Source of the DNA: Chitinophagaceae bacterium
Lineage (GTDB): Bacteria > Bacteroidota > Bacteroidia > Chitinophagales > Chitinophagaceae
Assembly: GCA_947463755.1 (NCBI GenBank)
Contig: CANHUK010000096.1
Span: forward strand, 1-6,539
DNA length: 6,539 nucleotides
Reading direction: 5' to 3'
The position numbers and the translations under genes are program-made. Below the pieces are notes generated by a model. It searched no databases, was not told the DNA's origin, and saw only the letters and a list, made by a program, of their open reading frames with translations. Below, piece by piece: positions 1-5,287 of the stretch (the first letter of the stretch is position 1; every line of letters starts with the position of its first letter).

Positions 1-592
1 AGCACACTCCACCGATGATCCTGTCATCCGGATTCCTGAACAGTCTGCGCTTGACATTCGGCGTCATGGATCTACCCGGCAATACGATCCAGAGTACGAT
101 ATAGATCAGAATGCCGCTTCCGAAACCGCCGAAGGTGATGATCGCGAACAGCAGGCGGATGATGGTCGGGTCGATCTTCAGGTGGTGTGCAATGCCGCTG
201 CAGACGCCGGCGATGATGGTATCGTTCGTGTTCCGGTAGAACGATCCCCTGGGTTCGGAGGTCATTGCCGGTTCAGGCTTTTTTGCGGATGTGTCTGTGC
301 CGGTTTCGGATCTGCTGTCATTTTCTGCCCGTTCGAAGTCTTCCGGCCTTCCAATGCCGGAAATGATCTCTTCCAGGTCCGCTTCGGTGATGCATCCGCC
401 GTTTTCCCTGGCGAGCCTGTTGGTGAACAGTTCGGCGATGCGATTTTCGATGTCATTGATGATCTCATCCCGTCCCTCTTCATTTCGGAAATAGTCCCTC
501 AGGCTGTCCGTGTATTTTCTCAGTTCTTCGTAAGCGGGTTCTTCGATGGGTATGACCCGACCCTGGAAGTTGATATTTATGACCTTTTTCAT
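1..592 (-). CDS. PspC-domain membrane protein, partial (C-terminus beyond left edge)
   Basis: Likely an envelope-stress or membrane-associated regulatory protein of the PspC family; its exact role is unknown. 197 codons are visible. Residues 1-90 form a charged, mostly helical N-terminal region typical of the larger Bacteroidota PspC proteins. Residues 91-115 are a polar linker rich in S, T, P and E. A first PspC module begins near residue 118 (FYRNTNDTIIAGVCSGIA), followed by a hydrophobic membrane segment at about 145-171 ending in LPG. A second PspC-like start (RRLFRNPDDRIIGGVC, about 182-197) is cut by the window edge, so this is a tandem-PspC protein. The ATG at 590-592 lies 12 bp after the padR stop, which indicates one transcript under padR control. 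No Shine-Dalgarno is obvious, as is usual in this phylum. The domain call is confident; the function is inferred. Confidence 0.93.
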   Translation of the reverse strand, partial: MKKVININFQGRVIPIEEPAYEELRKYTDSLRDYFRNEEGRDEIINDIENRIAELFTNRLARENGGCITEADLEEIISGIGRPEDFERAENDSRSETGTDTSAKKPEPAMTSEPRGSFYRNTNDTIIAGVCSGIAHHLKIDPTIIRLLFAIITFGGFGSGILIYIVLWIVLPGRSMTPNVKRRLFRNPDDRIIGGVC

Positions 593-604
593 CGTTGATG
601 CAGT

Positions 605-973
605 TTAAGATTGGTTCATGTTGGTTTCCGGGTCGATCACTGGTTGCTGTCCTTCTGTGATCTTTTCCACGGCGTGAACAAGTTCCTGCCAGGTGTTTTC
701 CAGTTCCCGGTAGAACAGGTTGCCTTTTTCCGTCAGGCTGAAGTATTTCCTGGGGGGGCCTGCCAGGCTCTCTACCCAGCGGTATGAGAGCAGATCGGCG
801 TTCTTGAGCCGGGTCAGGAGGGGGTAGAGGGTACCTTCCAGGATGTTGAGGTTGGATTTCTTCATCTCCTCGATGATGTCGCTTGGATAGGCTTCTGCCC
901 TTTTGATGATGGATAGGATGCAGAACTCCAGCACTCCTTTTCTCATCTGGCTCTGGGTATTCTCGATGTTCAT
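605..973 (-). CDS. PadR-family transcriptional regulator
   Basis: A 122-residue winged-helix DNA-binding repressor of the PadR family, acting in the cytoplasm as a dimer by family knowledge. The N-terminal helix region (MRKGVLEFCILSIIKR, 10-25) leads into the PadR hallmark NILEGTLYPLLTRLKNADLL (43-62), which holds the recognition helix. The wing follows at about 65-84 (GPPRKYFSLTEKG). The C-terminus (about 85-122) is a short helix plus polar tail, making this a small PadR of subfamily-2 type. The start at 971-973 gives nine residues before the conserved core; Met10 is a possible alternative. It is the first gene of a unit with the PspC-domain gene 12 bp downstream, a pairing common in Bacteroidota. 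An inverted repeat over its promoter (1066-1086) suggests autorepression. The effector ligand or signal cannot be read from the sequence. Confidence 0.95.
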   Translation of the reverse strand: MNIENTQSQMRKGVLEFCILSIIKRAEAYPSDIIEEMKKSNLNILEGTLYPLLTRLKNADLLSYRWVESLAGPPRKYFSLTEKGNLFYRELENTWQELVHAVEKITEGQQPVIDPETNMNQS

Positions 974-1046
974 GACATCTTAGTTTGTGTTTCGGTGAAT
1001 GACGGGGCCGGCGTTACGCTGCAGTCTTCGACGGCCGTTGACTCCA

Positions 1047-1054
1047 CAAAAGTA
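1047..1054 (-). promoter_or_regulatory. -7 promoter box for the padR-pspC unit
   Basis: On the minus strand this reads TACTTTTG, an exact match to the Bacteroidota -7 consensus TAnnTTTG. It lies about 75 bp upstream of the padR start. A -33 element at the usual spacing would fall around 1074-1080, inside the inverted repeat; no clear TTG is visible there. The transcription start would be near 1040. The identical octamer is seen upstream of the Dsb genes at 4773-4780. Confidence 0.6.
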
Positions 1055-1065
1055 ATAAACATTTG

Positions 1066-1086
1066 GTACTATGCATCACATAGTAC
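1066..1086. promoter_or_regulatory. Inverted repeat, probable PadR operator
   Basis: GTACTATG (1066-1073) and CATAGTAC (1079-1086) form perfect 8-bp arms around a 5-bp spacer, CATCA. Many PadR repressors bind dyad sites with TACT/AGTA-type or ATGT/ACAT-type half-sites next to their own promoter. The site covers the expected -33 position of the padR promoter, so binding would block RNA polymerase. The repeat itself is seen directly; the assignment to PadR is inferred from position and motif type. Confidence 0.7.
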
Positions 1087-1240
1087 ATAATATTTCAAGG
1101 TACTAACTTATGAAAGGTATTATTATGATAAACAATTCATTCAAAATCAATAATTTAAAAAATACATTGGGCTAAAATATTTTTTGATGGTATCGGAATT
1201 TGGCGTTCTACAACTGAGGCATCGGGATAATTTGCGGGTT

Positions 1241-1250
1241 ATGTACTATG
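1241..1250. promoter_or_regulatory. Second PadR-type half-site upstream of the ArsC-like gene
   Basis: ATGTACTATG here is identical to the minus-strand reading of 1079-1088, which is one arm of the padR inverted repeat plus two flanking bases. There is no matching inverted arm beside it, so it would be a half-site only. It lies 63 bp before the ArsC-like start codon. Confidence 0.35.
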
Positions 1251-1313
1251 ATCCGGCTTGTATTGGGCGGGGAAGGGGAGAACAATCGGGGTGTCGGCTT
1301 GTTTCTGTTTGCT

Positions 1314-1682
1314 ATGCATATCGTGTATCATCTGCCGAATTGCGGCACTTGTCAGCGGATCATCCGTGACCTTAAACTGGCGGAGCGTGGATTCAGTTTG
1401 CGTGACATTAAGGGGCAGCCCATACAGCCCCGTGAATTAGAGGAGATGCGTGCCCTGTCCGGGAGTTATGCATCCCTGTTCAGCAAGCGCGCGATCAAGT
1501 ACAAGACCATGGGATTGAAGGATCGCGTGCTGACGGAAGATGATATCCGTGGATTGATCCTGGAGGATTATACGTTTTTGAAGCGTCCGGTCGTGATCGT
1601 TGAAGGGGCGCTATTTGCCGGCAGCGAGCAGAAGACGCTGGACATGCTTGCCGAGCATTTGGCCGGCAGGGATGCCGGGTAG
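1314..1682 (+). CDS. ArsC/Spx-family thioredoxin-fold protein with CXXC motif
   Basis: A small cytoplasmic protein (122 residues) of the ArsC/Spx superfamily. The start MHIVYHLPNCGTC places the CXXC at Cys10-Cys13, the same positions as in Spx; the first cysteine aligns with the catalytic Cys12 of E. coli ArsC (NPACGTS). The RP pair in FLKRPVVIV (Arg91-Pro92) matches the conserved Arg94 of ArsC and Arg92 of Spx, and Arg59 in LFSKRAIKY may match ArsC Arg60. The third ArsC arginine (Arg107, in the RLCRP region) has no counterpart in GALFAGSEQ, so true arsenate reduction is doubtful; a thiol reductase or Spx-like role fits better. The frame stays open upstream to an ATG at 1248, but the extra 22 residues are not family-like, so 1314 was chosen. 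There is no evident Shine-Dalgarno. The stop directly abuts the uvrD stop. Confidence 0.92.
   Translation: MHIVYHLPNCGTCQRIIRDLKLAERGFSLRDIKGQPIQPRELEEMRALSGSYASLFSKRAIKYKTMGLKDRVLTEDDIRGLILEDYTFLKRPVVIVEGALFAGSEQKTLDMLAEHLAGRDAG
1663..1678. terminator. GC-rich hairpin at the convergent gene ends
   Basis: CCGGCA (1663-1668), loop GGGA, TGCCGG (1673-1678) make a perfect 6-bp GC-rich stem with a 4-base loop inside the last codons of the ArsC-like gene. No T-tract follows on either strand, so it is not a textbook intrinsic terminator. It is the only clear hairpin seen where two convergent genes meet with no spacer. Confidence 0.3.
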
Positions 1683-4163
1683 TTATTCCACGATCCTGAT
1701 CTTGGCATAGTTGAGCATGATCTTCTTTTCTCCGTTCAGTTCGAACTGGATGGTAGCGATCGGGTTGTGTGATGCGCCTTCCATTTTCAAAACGTTTCCG
1801 AATCCGAATTTCTGGTGTTCCACGCGTTGGCCTACGGCCAACCCGCTGGTATCGCTTGCTTTGAAGTCGGCGCTGGGCGTATGTTCCACGGGTTTTGCCG
1901 GCAGCGGTTTTGCCGGGGTGTAGGATGGCTTTGCCGGTGTCTCGGGATACCTGGCATTTCCGCCGCCCGGACGTTGCGGTTTTTGTCCGTAGTCGGTTTG
2001 CTGACCACCCCATCCGCCCCTCATGCGGTCAGCGGGTGACCGCTGGGCGAATCCGGAGCCCATGTTCCTGAGTCCACCGCCGGCGTAGGAACGATCGAGG
2101 TGTTCGTCGGGCAGTTCATCGATGAACCGGCTGGGTTCGTTTTGCACGACCTGACCGAATTTATAACGGGTGTTGGCGTAGGTGATCCAGAGTTTTTTCT
2201 TGGCGCGGGTGATGACAACGTAGAATAGTCTTCTTTCTTCTTCCAGTTCTTCGCGGGTATTGATGCTCATGGCATTGGGGAAGAGCATTTCTTCGAGGCC
2301 GGCGGCGAAGACGCAGGAGAATTCCAGTCCCTTGGCGGCGTGGATGGTCATCAGTTTGACCGTGTCGGCATTTTCGTCCTTTTCGTCCGAATCGGTGAGC
2401 AGTGTGATCTGCTGGAGGTATGCGGCGAGCGTAGCATTCTGAATCCCTCTTTCCAGCGGTATGGGTTCTTTGGGCAGGTCGCTGAAGAGGTTTGGGGCTT
2501 CGTTGCCGAGGGGAGGTTCGTCGTTGAACGCGTCGTTGTCGAGTACGACGCCGTCAATATCGATCTGTGCCCGGTTTTGCTGATCGTCCACCCATTCTTT
2601 GATGGAGTTCAGGAGTTCCTGTATGTTTTCGTAGCGTTGGACGCCCTCGGTGCTTTTATCGTTGAATAGCTCGCGGACGATGTTGGTTTGTTTTCCGATA
2701 TGGACGGCCACATCGTAAGCGTTCCGTGTGTCGAGCATGCTGGCGAAGCTGCGGATCATGGTCACGAAGTTTTCGATCACTTCGAGGGTGGATGATCTGA
2801 ATCCGAATCGCGCAGCCTGAGCGATGACATCCCACATGGAGATGTTGTTTTCGTTGGCCAGCAGGATGATCTTGTCGACCGTTGTTTTTCCGATCCCGCG
2901 GGCTGGGTAGTTGATGATCCTTTTCAGGGCCTCTTCATCTTTCGGGTTGATCAGCACCCTGAGGTAGGCCACGAAGTCCTTGATCTCTTTGCGCTGATAG
3001 AAGCTGATGCCCCCGTACATGGTGTAGGGGATACCCATCCGCCGCAGGGCTTCTTCGAAGGCCCGGCTTTGGGCGTTGGTGCGGTAGAGTATGGCGAAGT
3101 CGCGGTTAAAGTAGTGGTTCCTCAGTTTCTGTTCCTGGATGCTGTCTGCGACGAATTTGCCCTCATCATTGTCGGTCAGTGTACGAACGACCTGGATCTT
3201 ATCTCCTCCCTGGTTTTCGGTCCAGAGTTCTTTGGGGATCTGGTTCTTATTATTGCTGATGACCTGGTTGGCGACTTCAAGGATCTGTTTGGTACTCCGG
3301 TAGTTCTGTTCGAGTTTAACGACGTGCACTTCGCCGTAGTCTTTCTGGAATTGCAGGATGTTTTCGATCGTTGCGCCTCTGAAGGAGTAGATGGATTGGG
3401 CGTCATCACCCACCACGCATACGTTTTCGTGAGCGGCGCCGAGCAGTTTGATGATTTCGTACTGTGCGGGGTTGGTATCCTGATACTCGTCGATGAGGAT
3501 GTATCTGAACTTATGTTGGTACTTGTGTAAGCTGTCTGGAAAATTTTTCAGGAGTTCATAGAATTTCAGGAGCAGGTCGTCAAAGTCCATGGCTCCGTTC
3601 TTGAAGCAACGTTTTACGTAGGCCGCGTAGATCTGGGTGATGGCGGGTCTGTTGGCGCGGGTATCTTCCTGTTGCAGGTAGTGATCGGTGGCGTATTCTT
3701 CTGGACCGATGAGTGCGTTCTTGGCTGAGGATATGCGGTTATAGACGGCGGCGGGTTTGTAGTGCTTGTCGTCGAGGTTAAGTTCATTGATGACCGTTTT
3801 CATGACGCTTTTTGCGTCATCGGTATCATATATGGTGAAGCTTTGAGGGTATCCGAGTCGCTGGGCCTCACTTCTGAGGATCCTGGCGAATACGGAGTGG
3901 AAGGTACCGATGTACAGGTTCCTGGCTTCGTTGTTACCCAGGATGTGCTCGACCCTTTCCTTCATTTCCCGGGCCGCCTTATTGGTAAATGTCAGGGCGA
4001 GGATCCTGAAGGAGTCCACCCCGTTGGCCATGAGGTGGGCGATGCGGGTGGTCAGCACCTTGGTTTTGCCGCTGCCGGCGCCGGCAATGATCATCAGGGG
4101 TCCTTCCATGTGGAGGACGGCTTCCCTTTGTCTGTCGTTCAAACCCTTCAGGTATTCTTGCAT
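1683..4163 (-). CDS. uvrD: UvrD/PcrA-type ATP-dependent 3'-5' DNA helicase
   Basis: A complete superfamily 1A helicase (826 residues) that unwinds DNA with 3'-5' polarity in nucleotide-excision and mismatch repair and removes proteins from DNA. The motifs appear in order: Q-motif LNDRQREAV (8-16), Walker A AGAGSGKT (27-34), motif Ia LTFTNKAAREMKER (57-70), motif II DEYQDTN (225-231), motif III VGDDAQSIYSFRGA (251-264), motif IV QNYRST (286-291), motif V TIHAAKGLEF (606-615), and motif VI FYVVITRA (647-654) with arginine finger Arg653. Position 650 is Val where Gly or Ala is usual. Residues about 690-775 are a low-complexity G/P/K-rich linker, followed by a PcrA-like Tudor-type C-terminus (VGQRVEHQKFGFGNVLKMEG, 777-796), which in PcrA binds RNA polymerase. 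RecB-type nuclease motifs are absent. The start is firm: an in-frame stop (4173-4175) lies three codons upstream. It is transcribed alone, with no clear TAnnTTTG promoter found. Confidence 0.98.
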   Translation of the reverse strand: MQEYLKGLNDRQREAVLHMEGPLMIIAGAGSGKTKVLTTRIAHLMANGVDSFRILALTFTNKAAREMKERVEHILGNNEARNLYIGTFHSVFARILRSEAQRLGYPQSFTIYDTDDAKSVMKTVINELNLDDKHYKPAAVYNRISSAKNALIGPEEYATDHYLQQEDTRANRPAITQIYAAYVKRCFKNGAMDFDDLLLKFYELLKNFPDSLHKYQHKFRYILIDEYQDTNPAQYEIIKLLGAAHENVCVVGDDAQSIYSFRGATIENILQFQKDYGEVHVVKLEQNYRSTKQILEVANQVISNNKNQIPKELWTENQGGDKIQVVRTLTDNDEGKFVADSIQEQKLRNHYFNRDFAILYRTNAQSRAFEEALRRMGIPYTMYGGISFYQRKEIKDFVAYLRVLINPKDEEALKRIINYPARGIGKTTVDKIILLANENNISMWDVIAQAARFGFRSSTLEVIENFVTMIRSFASMLDTRNAYDVAVHIGKQTNIVRELFNDKSTEGVQRYENIQELLNSIKEWVDDQQNRAQIDIDGVVLDNDAFNDEPPLGNEAPNLFSDLPKEPIPLERGIQNATLAAYLQQITLLTDSDEKDENADTVKLMTIHAAKGLEFSCVFAAGLEEMLFPNAMSINTREELEEERRLFYVVITRAKKKLWITYANTRYKFGQVVQNEPSRFIDELPDEHLDRSYAGGGLRNMGSGFAQRSPADRMRGGWGGQQTDYGQKPQRPGGGNARYPETPAKPSYTPAKPLPAKPVEHTPSADFKASDTSGLAVGQRVEHQKFGFGNVLKMEGASHNPIATIQFELNGEKKIMLNYAKIRIVE
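1891..1937. repeat. Short imperfect repeats coding the PAKP linker of UvrD
   Basis: GGTTTTGCCGG occurs at 1891-1901 and 1906-1916, with the variant GGCTTTGCCGG at 1927-1937. On the minus strand they encode three PAKP units in the proline/lysine-rich linker (about residues 743-758) between the helicase core and the Tudor-like tail. Such repeats can expand or contract by slippage without breaking the frame when the units are multiples of three; the spacings here are 15 and 21 bp. Confidence 0.75.
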
Positions 4164-4266
4164 GACCGCAAGTTAGGATGAATGAATTGCATGCGTGGAG
4201 ATGTGAAAAACAAAAGCCGTTCCGGGATATAATCCGCCGGGTCTGAATCCATGCAAGGTGATTTTC

Positions 4267-4292
4267 AGGGGATTGAACCTGTGGAATCCCCT
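4267..4292. repeat. Inverted repeat upstream of uvrD
   Basis: AGGGGATT (4267-4274) and AATCCCCT (4285-4292) are perfect 8-bp arms around a 10-bp spacer. The repeat lies about 100 bp upstream of the uvrD start and about 58 bp upstream of the -33 element of the rightward promoter. It could be a protein-binding site or an RNA hairpin in a uvrD leader; it lacks a T-tract and does not look like a terminator. Confidence 0.5.
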
Positions 4293-4349
4293 TGTCAGGC
4301 TCTGTGTACACGCTCGTACAATTACGACTTAAATCGAGTACTTGTCGTC

Positions 4350-4381
4350 TTGACCCGCCCCTTACATCAAGACTATTTTTG
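4350..4381 (+). promoter_or_regulatory. Bacteroidota-type promoter for the small ORF
   Basis: TATTTTTG at 4374-4381 matches TAnnTTTG exactly, and TTG at 4350-4352 sits 21 bp upstream, within the usual spacing for this phylum's -33 element. Transcription would start near 4388, leaving a leader of about 10 bases before the ATG at 4398. This supports 4398 rather than the upstream ATG at 4251 as the true start. Confidence 0.6.
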
Positions 4382-4397
4382 TATCAAATCCAACCCC

Positions 4398-4619
4398 ATG
4401 AATCTCCTGATGTATGTCGGAGACGAGCTCGTCGAATCCGTACCCCTCGAAAGGGAAATGATATCCAAGCCCGGTTATCTGGGTAATTACAAACGCAGGC
4501 TTCAGCACAAGTATCGAGAGGTGTTTCCGAACGCCCCGAAGCCGCAGTTTTTCGTGGCCAATCCTACCACCCAGATCAAACCGGCGGATATGCTGATCCG
4601 GGCAGTCCCGCAACATTAA
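4398..4619 (+). CDS. Small hypothetical protein (73 residues)
   Basis: I do not recognise a named family. The product starts MNLLMYVGDELVESVPLE and continues with a basic, tyrosine-containing middle (PGYLGNYKRRLQHKYREVF, about 25-43) and a C-terminal part with FFVANPTTQIKPADMLI (51-67). It has no cysteine, signal peptide or membrane segment, so it should be a soluble cytoplasmic protein with a short N-terminal strand. The frame is open upstream to 4251, but those 49 residues contain no recognisable protein character and a well-placed promoter overlaps them, so the start at 4398 is preferred; Met5 is a further option. It stands alone, divergent from uvrD and 181 bp before the Dsb pair. I think similar short proteins occur in Chitinophagaceae, but cannot verify this. 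It is probably a real gene of unknown function. Confidence 0.65.
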   Translation: MNLLMYVGDELVESVPLEREMISKPGYLGNYKRRLQHKYREVFPNAPKPQFFVANPTTQIKPADMLIRAVPQH

Positions 4620-4772
4620 CATTCCTGATTCATCCCGTCGTTTGTTTTCCTCGTCTCTTTCCAGGGGCGTTTGAGTTTTACCTCACATAAGTCCGGACGC
4701 TGCTGTTGGCTGATTTCAATCGTCCTGGGTCTCAACGTGTTGAAAGTCACAGATCTCATCGTTCCAAAAGAT

Positions 4773-4780
4773 TACTTTTG
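4773..4780 (+). promoter_or_regulatory. -7 promoter box for the Dsb unit
   Basis: TACTTTTG matches TAnnTTTG exactly and lies 20 bp before the ATG at 4801. The predicted transcription start, near 4787, leaves a very short leader containing the weak Shine-Dalgarno-like AGGAAA (4793-4798). No TTG is found at the normal -33 spacing; the nearest, 4740-4742, is 30 bp away. The box is also the right half of a perfect inverted repeat, CAAAAG (4765-4770) ATTA CTTTTG (4775-4780), which could be a regulator site. Confidence 0.5.
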
Positions 4781-4800
4781 CTTTATTCAAACGAGGAAAT

Positions 4801-5268
4801 ATGATTCGTTCTCATCTGTTCAGGTTGTCATTGCTCCTTTCACTGGCATTCAGCATGTCCACGGCGAAGGCCCAGGTCAGGAATCCGGTCAAGTGGACGC
4901 AATCCGTGAAGGCCGCCGGAGCCGGCAAGTATGTGGTCAGTATGAAGGCGGTGCTGGAGAAGGGATGGCATATCTATTCTCAGCATACCCCGGAAGGTGG
5001 TCCGATACCTACAAGTGTAGCATTCACAAAAAATCCGCTGGTAACGCTATCCGGTCCGGTCAAAGAGGTCGGCAAACTCGAAAATCATTATGAGAAGCTG
5101 TTCGGCGTAAATGTCAAGCAGTTTTCGAACGAAGTAACCTTTGTCCAGGAGGTTATGGTCAAGGGTAAGGTCAAGACCAATATCAGCGGGACGATCGAAT
5201 TCATGATGTGTAATGACACGGAGTGTCTTCCGCCGGCGACCCAGCGATTCTCGCTGAACCTTCAGTAA
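4801..5268 (+). CDS. Secreted stand-alone DsbD alpha (N-terminal) domain protein
   Basis: A periplasmic thiol-disulfide exchange protein (155 residues) equivalent to the N-terminal alpha domain of DsbD, which takes electrons from the transporter and reduces targets such as disulfide isomerases or cytochrome c maturation partners. A signal peptide with hydrophobic core LSLLLSLAFSM ends at TAKA, with cleavage probably after Ala24. The immunoglobulin-like fold shows the family landmarks VKWTQSV (30-36), GWHIYSQHTPEGGPIPTS (55-72) and the active site MMCNDTECLPP (135-145), with Cys137 and Cys142 as the redox pair. The C-x4-C spacing differs by one residue from the C-x5-C of E. coli DsbD but I take it as normal in Bacteroidota. 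It is complete as a single-domain protein. The membrane partner begins 19 bp downstream, so the two are probably co-transcribed. Confidence 0.93.
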   Translation: MIRSHLFRLSLLLSLAFSMSTAKAQVRNPVKWTQSVKAAGAGKYVVSMKAVLEKGWHIYSQHTPEGGPIPTSVAFTKNPLVTLSGPVKEVGKLENHYEKLFGVNVKQFSNEVTFVQEVMVKGKVKTNISGTIEFMMCNDTECLPPATQRFSLNLQ

Positions 5269-5287
5269 ACCCTATCAATTTGCTTTC

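Larger units (their letters stand above)
974..1313. other. AT-rich divergent intergenic region with repeated GTACTA sites
   Basis: This 340-bp gap separates padR (leftward) from the ArsC-like gene (rightward). It holds the padR promoter and the inverted repeat at 1066-1086, a further GGTACTAA at 1099-1106, and a 10-bp ATGTACTATG at 1241-1250 that equals one extended arm of the inverted repeat. Positions about 1087-1190 are markedly richer in A and T than the surrounding genes. No convincing gene, tRNA or structured RNA is seen. A plus-strand promoter for the ArsC-like gene is not clear: TATTTTTTG (1178-1186) and TAATTTG (1228-1234) each miss the -7 consensus by one base of spacing. Confidence 0.6.
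4164..4397. other. Divergent intergenic region between uvrD and a small ORF
   Basis: This 234-bp region contains an 8-bp inverted repeat (4267-4292) and the rightward promoter at 4350-4381. A weaker pair, TTGCATG (4187-4193) and CATGCAA (4250-4256), also faces inward. Frames that stay open here are either extensions of the downstream small ORF without credible content or shadows of uvrD. No leftward TAnnTTTG box for uvrD was found. Confidence 0.55.

Noticed and set aside
1110..1175. A 21-codon plus-strand ORF (MKGIIMINNSFKINNLKNTLG) in the AT-rich part of the padR upstream region, possibly a leader or precursor peptide.
   Set aside because: There is no ribosome-binding site or clear promoter, and the composition is what random AT-rich DNA gives. 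No partner genes for a peptide system are present.
1248..1313. A 22-residue N-terminal extension of the ArsC/Spx-like protein starting at ATG 1248.
   Set aside because: Family members start directly before the first beta strand, as MHIVYHLPNC does from 1314. The extension is glycine-rich and carries no signal, and it overlaps the 1241-1250 repeat.
1683..4163. The possibility that the helicase is part of a defence system (for example a UvrD-like defence helicase with a nuclease partner).
   Set aside because: The full set of housekeeping UvrD/PcrA motifs and the PcrA-like tail are present, and no nuclease or defence neighbour is visible.
3979..4311. A 110-codon minus-strand frame crossing the uvrD start region.
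   Set aside because: Its second half is an out-of-frame shadow of the UvrD Walker A region, rich in H, R and P, with no family resemblance.
4251..4397. An upstream extension of the 73-residue protein from ATG 4251.
   Set aside because: The extension spans the inverted repeat at 4267-4292 and a well-formed promoter, and has no recognisable protein character.
4732..4743. Short inverted repeat TCAAC-GT-GTTGA upstream of the Dsb unit.
   Set aside because: Five-base arms are expected by chance in a region this size, and it is not at a recognisable promoter position.
4671..5093. A 140-codon plus-strand frame overlapping the secreted DsbD alpha gene.
   Set aside because: It lies in a different frame from a gene with a signal peptide and active-site cysteines, and shows no domain or coherent composition.
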